A stretch of 34,148 nucleotides of DNA from positions 1 through 34,148 of the forward strand of contig JNEM01014290.1 of assembly GCA_000697335.1 (NCBI GenBank), written 5' to 3'. The notes under the pieces are model-generated. The model was not told where the DNA came from, made no database searches, and worked only from the letters and a program-made list of their open reading frames with translations. The translations under genes were made by a program, and so were the position numbers. The stretch is from Conidiobolus incongruus B7586. Lineage: Eukaryota > Entomophthoromycota > Entomophthoromycetes > Entomophthorales > Conidiobolaceae. Positions 24,487 through 34,148 of the stretch are shown one piece after another (within the stretch, counting starts at the first letter, position 1; every line of letters starts with the position of its first letter).

Positions 24487-26684
24487 TTTTGTTTAAAGCT
24501 ACAAATTTGACTATAATAAATAAAAATATATTCCAATATCAACTACTAAATTAAGTTAATTTAAAAAATTATATAACTAATATTAATTAATAATAATATT
24601 ATAAGCCGTTCTGAAATGCTAATAATATAGGTAAAAATAACATGAGTGAAAGCTAATCATTTTTAATTGAAATGAAATTTAACTAGTTTTAATCTCACAG
24701 TCTCCATAAATCTTTTTTAGTGTTGGTTTTTGAATCCTTTTTCAATTAGGAAATTCATTAAATATTACTAGATTTTCACTTATTTTTGATTAATTTTTTT
24801 GAATTGTTATTATTGGATTAGGATTTGTTTATTCCTATCATTTAGTATAAAAATGAATTTTTTTGGAGTGTTTTTAATTTTTCTAATTCTAAAATATGAC
24901 CATCAATTTATATATTTATATATATATATATATTCAATATTCAGCCTTTTCAATTGTCAATAAAATATGTCATAATTTCAAATAATCATATTGAATGAGT
25001 TTTACTGAATAGTTATAATTAAAATTTGAAAATAATTTTGATATATATATTGAAATATTCATTATTCTTGATCAAATATACACATATTTGAATTCTTAAT
25101 ATTGTATTTCAAACTAAGAATATAAATCATTTACAGAACAGAAAAGTTTTGTTTCATTTTCTTTCAAATATATTACAACTATTATTAATATTAGTAATAT
25201 ATATTTTAATATTGTATCTTATACAATTTCAATACTAATTTGGATTTTTACTTATTATAATTAGCTCATTAATGATGTTTTCTAGTTATATTTTAAAAAA
25301 ATAATTTTGTATATCATAAATTTTATAAAATCAATGTTTTGAGATATTAATCTATGAAATCAGATATATAGTAAAAGATAGGTTTCAATTCAGGAATAGA
25401 AAAATCGGCTGCCTGTCAATAATCCAGAGCACCAAGTCTCATTATTTGAATTATATACAGCATTTCAGTACTCAAATTCGTTGAACATATCTTCAAATTT
25501 GATAAACTAAATTTCATCATATTTCTAAACCTTTAGATAACGCTTGACAACAAATGTTTAAAATTATTTAATCTTCAAATATTATTACAAATTTTATTAA
25601 ACCTACACCAATTAAAACCATTTACAAAAGCTTTATTAATAGTACTCAAATATTCAATTAGGTGTAATTTAACTAAGTCAATTATTTTGAATTCAACAAG
25701 CAATAAGCTATTAGTAATTCAATGAAATATTCATAAAGAGTATTCAAATATATTTTGAATCTATATAAAATTAAGGTTGAAGATGATTGCTCCAGTTTAT
25801 TATCATACATAATTTTAAAATTTTTAAATCAATTTGTCAACAATAATAAGTTAATCAAAATATAATATTTATTTTAATCATATTTAAATGATTAAAAATT
25901 ACAAGTCACAATTGAGTTTGTTCACTAATATATGATAATCATTATATTGTATATAATATATATTAAAATCCGAATAATTAATAATTAATAATTATTCTAA
26001 CAGAAAATAACTCAATATTATAAAATCTATTAAATTATATTACAAAATCACTGATAAAATTTTGATATTTTTGATTATAAATAAAATTAGGAAAAATCAT
26101 ATAAAACTTAATAAAATTTCACAACTTTTATGTGAATTGTTTTTTAATTAAATATTCATTATTCATTTTGTTTTTTGATTCTTTATATTTATTCGTTTGT
26201 AAAGTTGTGTAAAATATAGTTCAATTATAAAATGTATATTAAAGTCAATACTTATAATAAGAAAGGACATTATAATGGATATTTTATTCAAAACATCAGT
26301 TAAAATAGATAATTATTATGTATTATAAATATTATAATAAAAACTTAAACTAATTAAAATATTTAATTATTGCTAATATTAAGTTAATATTATAGCAAGT
26401 TTTTAAAAATGTGATAATATTAATTCAATAGTTTTAAAAAAGAATCAAGAACTATATCTCTATTATTTCTCGATCATATATAAAAATCTAATAAAATATA
26501 ATATATTAATGTTTTTTTAAATAATAAAAATGAAAAGTTGCAAACTTTTTAATAATAAGTATTGTAAGATAATTATGAAATTATTTATTATCCCACAATT
26601 TTTCAATAAAATTTAAACCTTAGAAACTATTAACTCTCTAAATTATCTGACAATAATAGATCAAAATTAAAAAAAAATAGAATT
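24487..26684. other. Long AT-rich divergent intergenic region, no gene seen
   Basis: This 2.2-kb spacer is the longest in the gene island. It lies between two divergently transcribed genes and so contains both promoters. It has no open frame of note, no tRNA-like boxes and no transposase trace. A short AT run lies near 24920. Locally less AT-rich patches at about 25380-25450 (AATCGGCTGCCTGTCAATAA) and 24600-24720 stand out but match nothing I recognise. Confidence 0.5.
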
Positions 26685-28460
26685 ATGAGTGATATAACAA
26701 CCAACAACCAATTATCCAACCCCGTACCCATTGCCGACGATGGAAGTACAGCTATTCAGAGAACTGTCGAAGTGAAACATAATGTATACACCGAGTTGTC
26801 AGATTCCGAAATTTATGATATATTTCAACTGGAACAAACTGCTAATATTATAACAGAGAAGGGATATGAGCAAGTAGTGATAATTTAGAACTATTTTAGA
26901 TTCGTTATTCATATATAATTTAGATAGCTTTACAATTTCCTGACGAATTATTGGGTATTTCTAATTTTGTTTCTCAGCAATTAAATAAATTGACATCGAA
27001 ACCTAATTTCATTCTTGCTGATACTTCTTATGGAAGGTATATAAAACTTTTGTGAATTATTAATAAGGTGATTAATATTTTTTTTAGCTGTTGCGTTGAT
27101 GAAGTTGCAGTATCACATGTTGAATCTGGTGTAATTATTCATTATGGTCACTCTTGTTTGACCAGGTAATTTTACTATTACAATAATGGATATTCCAATA
27201 TTCATTAAATTTATAGAGTTGACAAATATCCTGTGATCTATGTTTATGGTCAACGCTCTGTCGACATCCAAGACTGCATAGAAAAATTCAAGCAAAGTAT
27301 CAGTGATTACGATGGCGAATTTAAACATATTGTTATTACTGGTGAACTCGATTATATGAACCATTTTGGTAATATATGCTATATCTTCAACATTATTATA
27401 TTTATGTCTTATTTTTAATTTATTAGAATCCATTGCCAATAGATTGGAATCAGAATTCAAAGATAAGCAAATCCTTTTCACAATAGCGCCCCAAACCCAG
27501 CACATCTATGATGATGCTAGAGATAGAAATTATTTAGAAACTAAATTGGGTCATTCTAAGCTTGGGGAAAGATATATGATCAAATCCAAGCAAGAACTGG
27601 AAGAGGGTGTTTCGATTGACTTGAGTGAATCCTTAGTATTATACATTGGGGCTGAAAGTTTGGGCTTATCGCATTTAATTATTACCAACAGTTCAGTACC
27701 TATCTATGCATACAACCCTTCTACTATGAAATGTGAGCTCCAGAGCGCTAATGTTAATCGCCAACTTATGAAGCGCTATCGCTTGGTTTCCACTGCCAAA
27801 GATTCTTCAGTTTTCGGTATCCTTGTAGGAACACTGGGTGTTGGCTCCTTCCTTCCAATGATCGATCACTTGAAGCAATTGATCAAATCCAAAGGTCAAA
27901 AATATTACACATTCGTTATGGGCAAATTAAACGTCGCCAAATTGGCTAACTTTATGGAAATTGACGTCTTTATCCTTGTTGCATGTCCAGAAAACAGTTT
28001 AATTGACTCTAAAGAATTCTATAAGCCAGTTATCACTCCTTACGAATTACAATTGGCATTGGACGATGGATTGGGATGGACTGGCAAGATGGTCACTGAT
28101 TTTGAAACTATCATGAAAGAGTCCACAAATGCTGAAAATGACAGTGCTAGTAACAAAGATAGTGATGATGAAGATGCTCCTCACTTCTCTTTGATCACAG
28201 GAAAGTTCGTTAAGAGAAGGAATTATCAACCCGATGCTCAAGAGACATCTGATCAATTGAATGCTCTCACTATTAATAGTCACACTAAAGAAATTGCCCT
28301 CGCATTTGGAAGTGCCAGTGGTGAATACTTGCACTCAAGAGAATACACTGGTTTGAATCCTGCAATTGGCCAGACTGAAGTCAAAAAGGCCGAGGAGGGA
28401 AGACGAGGGGTTGCCAGAGGATATACTCACGAATCACATGTCAAAGATCAATCAATTTAA
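26685..28460 (+). CDS. DPH2: Diphthamide biosynthesis protein 2 (Dph2)
   Basis: Dph2 pairs with Dph1 to form the iron-sulfur radical-SAM enzyme that transfers the 3-amino-3-carboxypropyl group to a histidine of elongation factor 2, the first step of diphthamide synthesis in the cytosol. Exons are 26685-26873, 26924-27036, 27088-27165, 27217-27368 and 27427-28460, all in frame, giving about 521 aa (yeast 534). Conserved blocks in order are [14 protein letters not shown] (residues about 60-73), [13 protein letters not shown] (about 97-109), [42 protein letters not shown], and [14 protein letters not shown]...PVITPYEL. The Cys in GSCC and in ACPEN are candidate cluster ligands. The C-terminal tail carries an acidic patch ([15 protein letters not shown]) and ends [17 protein letters not shown], typical of the family. 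The ATG start is good and falls in a short A-rich leader. Confidence 0.95.
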
Positions 28461-28614
28461 ATCAATTTTTGTATTAATTGATAGAGTATTATTTATTAAA
28501 AATAGATATTAATTCAACTAATAATTACATTATCTATGATAAAATTTTAGGTAGTAAAAATTTTATTTAAAAACATAAATTTGCAATTTAATCAAGTGAT
28601 TGTTAAAAATTGAT
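28461..28614. terminator. Short convergent 3' spacer (DPH2 and hydrolase gene ends)
   Basis: Only 154 bp separate the stop codons of two convergent genes, so their 3' untranslated regions probably overlap or abut. The DNA is AT-rich and contains AATAAA-like signals; no hairpin terminator is expected in a eukaryote. Confidence 0.4.
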
Positions 28615-29411
28615 TTAAATAAATTTTTTGAAAAAGTTAATCACTAAATTATTAGCTCTGACATATTCTTTCTTAACTAATTCATCGTTGAGATCACCTC
28701 GACATGCGCACCATCCATGCTTCATATCATCAAAGCGTTCGTGCTGGGACCAATCTTTGACACTGGAGCTTAGGGAATCGAAAAATGGGATCATATCGGG
28801 TTCATCCTTCGATGGGAGAGCCAAGACAGGTTTCAAAATCTTTGTAAATTCTTCTTGCTGAAGGAACGCAGGATGGCACATAGCTCCGGCGACGAGTGGC
28901 AATTCAGAATCGGATAGTGCCTTAGTGACCATCAAACCACCCCAACAAAATCCAATTATGCCAACTTTTTTATTATTTTTATTTAGACCAAAATGCTGGA
29001 TAACATCCTTTAGATCTTGTCGAATAATATCATAACTTCCAGCTGATTTGAGCCAATTCTGAAATTTTGTTTTACTAAATTAATTTTATTAAATTAAATA
29101 AAAAAATTATTAAAAATAATATAAAAAGTGTGTACTTACTCAGCAATTGGAAAGTCGTCAACGGGCCAAGCTCCATTCCTAAAAAAGTCAGGAACTAGCA
29201 GTTGAATATTTAAACTTTTAGAGATTTGGTCCAAAAATTGGAGAGTATTGGGCTGGTAACCACAAATATCGTAAATTCCAATAAGTGTAAATGCACTATC
29301 TTGAGGGCCAAAACGGTACACTTGAAACTCTTTCAGTTGTTCGTATTGACCTTGAGCTTGATAGTTGGAAATGACTGGGATTGTGTTACAACAACTTTCT
29401 GACAGATTCAT
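28615..29411 (-). CDS. Dienelactone-hydrolase family alpha/beta hydrolase
   Basis: This is a small cytosolic alpha/beta hydrolase of the dienelactone hydrolase type; the true substrate of fungal members is usually unknown. Two minus-strand exons, 29140-29411 and 28615-29074, are split by a 65-bp intron, giving about 243 aa, the normal family size. The acceptor that gives DKTKFQNWLKSAGSYD keeps both frame and homology. The N-terminus SESCCNTIPV...YEQLKEFQVYRFGP and LIGIYDICGYQPNTLQFLD fit fungal members. The nucleophile elbow is GFCWGG (Cys). The Asp is likely in PSKDEPDM and the His in KHGWCACRGD, completing the Cys-Asp-His triad. The gene is convergent with DPH2 and followed by 0.65 kb to the next minus-strand gene. 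There are no signs of damage. Confidence 0.92.
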
Positions 29412-30058
29412 TTTTTAAAGGTTAATTAAAATTTTTTGATACAAAAACTGAATTGGATGAGGTTTTTATAATAAATTTAACAAGTATGACGTCGCATTTA
29501 AATCATTTGAATTATGAAAAAAATGAAATTAATACTATAAAAATATTTTTAATTCAATTAGAAAATTTAATATTAAATGATATAATGTGTAAATAGATAA
29601 ATAAATATAATTATTTTTAAGAAATTATAGATCAATTAATTCTATTTATTCAATCATAGCTAAAATAGAAAAACTTTACTAACTATAATGATTAAAATAG
29701 AGAGAATTAGAAAAGTGAATAGTTGTAATTGAGTTAATCATATTTTTAATTTTCCAACATATTAGAAATCAAAGGTAATTTTTCATTTTAAAATTGAATA
29801 TTCAGATTTTTGATAAATATTCAAAATCTATATTGTACAAAAATATTCATATTACGTTATTTATAATATACATATTAAAAAAGTATTATATATTGAAAAT
29901 AATGCAAAAAAAATTGATAATTGATATTAACCAAATTATTTAACCCTAATATATCATATATTATCCATGAGCTATTAGAAAATTAATCAAGATTCAAATA
30001 AAAAACTTGTTTAATAATATTTAAATAATTATGGTATTTAAGATGATGCAGGGTGTAT
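29412..30058. other. AT-rich intergenic region, no gene seen
   Basis: This 647-bp region separates the hydrolase start from the 3' end of the Tvp18-like gene; both are on the minus strand. It has dense stops and no RNA gene or repeat. The hydrolase promoter must lie near 29412-29600, which includes TGACGTCG at about 29488, an isolated CRE-like palindrome in otherwise AT-only sequence. Confidence 0.45.
29487..29494. promoter_or_regulatory. CRE-like TGACGTCG site upstream of the hydrolase gene
   Basis: TGACGTC is the binding core of CREB/ATF-type bZIP factors (Atf1 in fission yeast, a target of the Ssk1/Mcs4-Sty1 pathway). It lies about 75-85 bp upstream of the hydrolase start in a background where G/C-containing 8-mers are rare. 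This is a motif match only. Confidence 0.3.
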
Positions 30059-30696
30059 TTACACTGGGCTAGTGGGTGAATTGTGAATACCTTCTCCACC
30101 CAATAACACAGTAGAAACTCTTTCTTGATGACGCATAGTAGCAAGACCTACATCAGATTAAATATATATCATTGTAAATTATCTGCAAATATAAAAAATA
30201 ATTACCATAGAAAACAGCTGTGATAGTTAAGAAAACACCACATGCAATAAAATCTGAAGTTTTAGTAATAACTGAGATATACATAACAATAGCAGCACTA
30301 AATGAAATATATATATATATATATAAATTTAAGGTCGTTAAAGAATTTGTAGAATTACTTACACTAAATAAGCACCAGTTCTGAATACAGGATTCTCAAA
30401 TTTAGAGAGGAAACCTTCACTAAAGAGATGAGATATGAGTTAAAAATTAAAGTTATTCCAATATAATACACTTACAATTTTTCATTTCTAAACATTAATG
30501 TAAAGAATGGAATTTCTAAAATAACTATAATAATAGTGAAGATCCAACCGATAATAGAGAAAATAACACGATATGAGATAAAATTGGTAATACCAATAAT
30601 AATAAGTGTGATAGCTGATATCACAGCAGTCCACTGAGCGTAAATAGTGTATTCTAAAGAAATAGCTTCAGCTTTAAGTTTTTCAGCAAATGACAT
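30059..30696 (-). CDS. Tvp18-like Golgi membrane protein (CG6151-P family)
   Basis: Tvp18 is a small tetraspanning protein of late Golgi vesicles that may act in membrane traffic; its exact role is unknown. Four minus-strand exons, 30476-30696, 30363-30419, 30206-30297 and 30059-30147, join in frame to about 152 aa (yeast Tvp18 has 167). Four hydrophobic helices appear: about 22-40 (AVISAITLIIIGI), 44-68 (VIFSIIGWIFTIIIVILEIP), 89-104 and 108-124. The family blocks are LEIPFFTLMFRNEKFEGFL, FENPVFRTGAYL (spanning introns 1 and 2), then a short TVLLGGEG tail. The second intron contains an (AT)n run. The related COPI-associated Tvp15 family was considered; the IPFF...F..FENP..R..AY pattern favours Tvp18. 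Confidence 0.75.
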
Positions 30697-31348
30697 TTTT
30701 TTTCTCTTTTTAAATATTTAATAATATTCAATATAAGTAATAAATTGAAGACCAAGAGATGTAACTTTCTTACTTAAATACTTATCCTAACATTAAACAT
30801 ATCCATTACCCTTCATCACTGAATTGTCCACAAAATTTCTAAAATACTCTAATTTTCAAGTTAAAACTCACCTTTAACGCTATAAGCTTTTTGAAATGGA
30901 TCAATCATCAATCTCCATTTCATTTCAACTACGAATAATTGCTAAATACTGATTGAGAATTTAATATTTTTTTATTGTTTACCTCACACATTCAGGTTTA
31001 TGGAAAAAAGCTGAGAGTATGTACAATTAATAATCTTGGCAATTCTTGATTTCCAATTCAAATTGCAATACACAATCGAATTTTCCATTACGTAGCTCAA
31101 ATTTTGCAAAGTAAAATTTTATTCAATCAGATGAATATTATTAAAATCTCAATTATTTATATTAACTCTTTTTAATAATTTATTTAATAAATTAATATAA
31201 ATTATAAATAGAAATTAAAAAAATGTTTTTTAATTTTTTTGTAATGATTTAATTGAAGTTTTAAAACAGAAATTACACTAAAAAAAGTTATTTAATTAGT
31301 TAATTATCTAAATTGATATGATTATAAGAAATTCAATTTATGATAAAT
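30697..31348. other. AT-rich 5' flank of the Tvp18-like gene, no gene seen
   Basis: No open frame or RNA gene is supported. The first 350 bases are somewhat less AT-rich, which fits a promoter and leader. After about 31120 the sequence becomes nearly all A+T up to the inverted repeat of the Harbinger element. Confidence 0.5.
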
Positions 31349-31351
31349 ATA

Positions 31352-31375
31352 GGGCTAACTCAAATCTGTCCTGAT
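31352..31375 (+). repeat. Left terminal inverted repeat of the Harbinger element
   Basis: It starts GGGCTAACTCAAATCTGTCC, preceded by ATA. It pairs with 33872-33895 with roughly 18-20 matches, the mismatches mostly G/A or C/T. Confidence 0.8.
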
Positions 31376-31599
31376 TCCTAATTTTCCTGATTTTTTTGAA
31401 AAATGTTAAAAATATACTCAAATGTGTCCCAAAAAGAAAATTCAGTGATGTTTTCCCATAATTAACTCTAAAGTCTTAAAATAATTAATAATCAAGTATT
31501 CCTCTTCTCAAACTAAAAAATATATAATATTCATCAAAATCACTTCACTAGTTTTATTTTTTTGTTATACCTAGCACAAAAGAAACAGTAGAGTTCCTT

Positions 31600-32690
31600 A
31601 TTACCTTTATTATAGTTGATTTTGATGAGAACATAAATGATCCAGCAATTTTAAGATTATTATATGAATTAAAAACCTCAAGGTATATATCTCTATACTT
31701 GCTATATATACTATACTTGCCACAATAATATATATATGAACTTCCTTTTAAAGAAAGTAATTTCAAAAGATGGATGAGGATGCCAAAGGCCAAGTTTTTC
31801 CAACTTACCAATATTTTACAGTCACATATAAATTTTATATCTTTTTATCAAAGAAAACAAGCATCTTTAGAAACTCAGTTAGTAATCACACTTTACCAAC
31901 TAGGTCACAAAAAAGCATGTTTAAAAGATATAGCTGAAAAGTTTTGAATAGGAGAAGGAATTGTTATTTTATACATTAAAAGAGTAATATATTCTATTAG
32001 AGAAAAATTAGAAGCTCAAATAGTTTAGCTAGAAAATTATTATAATTTAGAAGAATCTTATTTAGAATAACTCCCCTTTAATAACTATATTGGTTATTTA
32101 GATAGTAGTTATATTATACTTGAAAATTAGCTTATATTTTATATACAGTTATATTATAACAGAAAAAACACACATAGCCTTTAATATATAGCTATTATAT
32201 TATCTTTGAATAGATTAATATATTTTAAATTTAAGAAACCTAGATTATATTATAACTCTAGTATTTTAAAAGTATTTAAATTATTCAATAAATTAAATAA
32301 ATATTTTAAATAAAGAAAATATATTCTTGTAGATAATAATAAATAATATAATTATTTTAAATTTAATTTAATTTATTATCAATAACAAATAAATATACTT
32401 AATTTGTGATTTTTATAGGCTATGCTAATAATAAATTTATAGTTATTTTATTTTAAAGAAATTAAATTGAAGCTGCTTTTTTTTTATAAAATAAAGAATA
32501 AAAGAATTTAATATTACATATAATAAAAGGTGATTTATAATAGAAAAAACTTTTGGTATCTAAAAAGCTATCTTTCTTTATTTAAGATTATTACTTTATT
32601 ATATACAAAATACAAAAGCTTATTAATTTGTTATTATATTTATATATATAACTACTTTTCTTTATAACTTTATTTTTTTTAATAAATAAG
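31600..32690 (+). pseudogene. Harbinger (DDE_Tnp_4) transposase remnant
   Basis: Plus-strand translation gives family blocks in order: FKRWMRMPKAKFFQL (the RMSKxxFxxL motif of the N-terminal domain, about 31.77 kb), LETQLVITLYQLGHKKACLK (31.87 kb), IGEGIVILYIKRVIYSIRE (31.95 kb), then GYLDSSYI (first catalytic Asp, about 32.09 kb), YYNRKNTHS, a LVDNN block (second Asp, about 32.33 kb) and IEKTFGI (Glu, about 32.54 kb). Stops interrupt it at several places, for example after AEKF and after EAQIV. Most can be read as Gln or Trp codons changed by C-to-T or G-to-A. This is a dead gene whose catalytic triad positions are still visible. Confidence 0.82.
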
Positions 32691-32989
32691 ATTATAATTT
32701 AAAAAAAAGAATTAAAGAAAATTAATGAAAATATTAATATTGATAATAATAAACAAAATATAATCAATATATATAATAACCTTACTAAATTAAATAGATC
32801 ACAAATAGCAATGTTATCATAAATTAACATTTGGTTAACTATTTTAAATATATTCTTTTGATTATATTTTATTTAATAATAAAAATTATATAAATTAATT
32901 ACTCTTTTTAAAATTTTTTTATATTAATTATAAAAGTTTTTGTATTAAAAATTGTTGTTGTTTTAATTATTATAACTAATGTTCTTTTT

Positions 32990-33585
32990 ATAGTTATTAT
33001 ATCTTAATCTATTATCTTGAGATTTTATTTTGCTCTTGTATACTTTTTTTGATAATCTTAATAAAAAGGGAAAATTAAGTATTTTTTTTCTTTCATTGTT
33101 TCTTATACTTCTAAAGCTTTTGCTTGAAGAAAATAACTAAAGGTAAAAGCTATTACTTTATTCTTTATTATTTAAAGTATTATTTCCTCATAGTAAAATT
33201 AGTTATATAATAAAGAGGTTATAAAAACTATATTAAAGGTTTTAAAAATTAAATCATCTTGTATTATAATAATATTAACTATTGTAAACAAAAAACTATT
33301 TCTATTATATTATTTACTTATTAGAACTTGTTTAGTAGCTTTAAATTTATAAATAATAATTTTTATATAATTAAATATTTTATCAAACTTTTTTCTTAAT
33401 TTTAAATAATCTATATTTTTTAAAATAGGGATAAAGTTATATATTTGAAAAAAAACATTTAACCTGTTAGAGCATTAAGATTTATAGTTTTCTTCTTGCC
33501 TTAACTAATTAAGTATATCTTCTATTAAATATAATTCATAGGAGCTTTTATTATTATTATTAATATTAATAATAGATGACATAAG
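32990..33585 (-). pseudogene. Second (accessory DNA-binding-like) frame of the Harbinger element, remnant
   Basis: On the minus strand from ATG at about 33580, the reading MSSIININ...YELYLIEDIL continues in the same direction with a basic, helix-rich composition, broken by several stops. PIF/Harbinger elements normally carry a Myb/SANT-like second protein needed for transposition, and the position and orientation fit. I see no clear Myb motif, so the call rests on context. Confidence 0.4.
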
Positions 33586-33871
33586 AAAAAAAAACAAGAT
33601 AAAACTTAAAAGTGATATTTTTGTTAATAAATTTATATGATATTTAATATAAAATAAAAGTTATTTAATTAATATAAAATAAAGTCACACTGTTGTAAAA
33701 TATAATAATATACTTTTAACTTTATTTTCATAGTTTATAAAAGAAAACAAGTGGATTTTATAAATCAAAAAAATTAATAAACTATTTTTTATAACTAATT
33801 TTTTTTGATTTTTTTAGCTAAATGATTAATTTTTTCAAAAACCAAAATTGGTTAAACTAAAAATTAGAAAA

Positions 33872-33895
33872 AGTAGGATAGATTTGAGCTAGCTT
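33872..33895 (-). repeat. Right terminal inverted repeat of the Harbinger element
   Basis: Its reverse complement starts AAGCTAGCTCAAATCTATCC and matches the left repeat. It is followed directly by the ATA duplication. Confidence 0.8.
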
Positions 33896-34148
33896 ATAAT
33901 ATTATATTAATACAATCAATCCTGGTATTTAAAAATCTTTTTATAAAATATCAATGATTTTATATTTTAATAAATATTTAGATTGATATTCTATATCAAA
34001 TAATTATAGCTTATTAATTTCTATTAGAAATTTTATATAATTATTAAAAATTATAACTTAATATTAGTATAGAAATTAAGAAATATCAATTTTTTTAATT
34101 TCTGATCTTTCAAATATATTATATATTCTGAAAAATTATTTATATATA

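Larger units (their letters stand above)
31352..33895 (+). mobile_element. PIF/Harbinger DNA transposon, full-length but decayed
   Basis: This 2.54-kb element has imperfect terminal inverted repeats of about 24 bp: GGGCTAACTCAAATCTGTCC at the left, against the reverse complement of the right end AAGCTAGCTCAAATCTATCC. A 3-bp duplication ATA lies at 31349-31351 and 33896-33898; the family normally duplicates three bases (TWA). Inside are a plus-strand DDE_Tnp_4-type transposase and a minus-strand second frame, the usual two-gene layout of PIF/Harbinger. Both are interrupted by many stops, so the copy is inactive. The inverted repeats differ mainly by transitions, in line with the mutation bias seen in the LTR element. 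Confidence 0.85.

Noticed and set aside
27113-27505. 130-codon minus-strand frame
   Set aside because: It overlaps DPH2 exons 3-5 and their introns on the opposite strand, while the plus-strand reading is strongly conserved.
30059-30696. Tvp15/COPI-associated family as the identity of the small membrane protein
   Set aside because: Length and four helices would fit, but the EIPFF...FENP..RTGAY pattern agrees better with Tvp18/CG6151-P.
31554-31811. 85-codon minus-strand frame
   Set aside because: It is antisense to the N-terminal part of the Harbinger transposase, whose plus-strand reading carries recognisable family motifs.
1-34148. tRNA or rRNA genes and CRISPR arrays
   Set aside because: I looked for the TTCGA/TTCAA T-loop context with paired arms and for regularly spaced direct repeats; nothing convincing was seen. 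I could not run a covariance-model search.

Overview
The window looks like nuclear DNA of an AT-rich fungus. It holds a compact island of eight spliced housekeeping and signalling genes (about 9.4-30.7 kb) between two very AT-rich blocks filled with decayed transposable elements. Support for a fungus: short introns (about 46-65 bp) with GT...AG ends, a two-component response regulator of the fungal Ssk1/Mcs4 type, and Ubp2-, Doa4- and Tvp18-like proteins. Good conservation of CSN5 and a zygomycete-like gene style suggest an early-diverging lineage (for example an AT-rich Entomophthoromycotina-type genome), but this placement is inference. The standard genetic code fits every gene.

Layout. 1-65: probable end of a mariner-type element cut by the window edge. 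562-6251: a fossil Ty3/Metaviridae LTR retrotransposon on the minus strand with two 398-bp LTRs and a 5-bp target duplication. About 7218-8375: a decayed Tc1/mariner-type transposon on the minus strand. 9374-12474 (+): Ubp2-like deubiquitinase. 13746-15074 (+): Sds3/BRMS1-like Sin3-complex subunit. 16652-19670 (+): Ssk1/Mcs4-type response regulator with an unusual membrane-anchored, degenerate histidine-kinase N-terminus. 19940-21054 (-): CSN5, with an apparent 2-nt frameshift. 21527-24486 (-): Doa4/USP8-like deubiquitinase. 26685-28460 (+): DPH2. 28615-29411 (-): dienelactone-hydrolase family protein. 30059-30696 (-): Tvp18-like Golgi membrane protein. 31352-33895: a PIF/Harbinger DNA transposon with both inverted repeats and a 3-bp ATA duplication.

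How the genes relate. Three of the eight genes are isopeptidases of the ubiquitin/NEDD8 system (Ubp2, CSN5, Doa4-like). The others serve osmostress signalling, chromatin deacetylation, diphthamide synthesis, Golgi membrane traffic and small-molecule hydrolysis. There is no sign of operons. Each gene has its own AT-rich flanks, with two tail-to-tail pairs (SSK1/CSN5 and DPH2/hydrolase) and one head-to-head pair (Doa4-like/DPH2).

The most interesting points are the transmembrane pseudo-histidine-kinase fused to an Ssk1 receiver, the CSN5 frameshift at a GA dinucleotide run, and a C-to-T/G-to-A transition bias in CpA/TpG contexts in the transposons that resembles repeat-induced point mutation. 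I found no convincing wholly new system.
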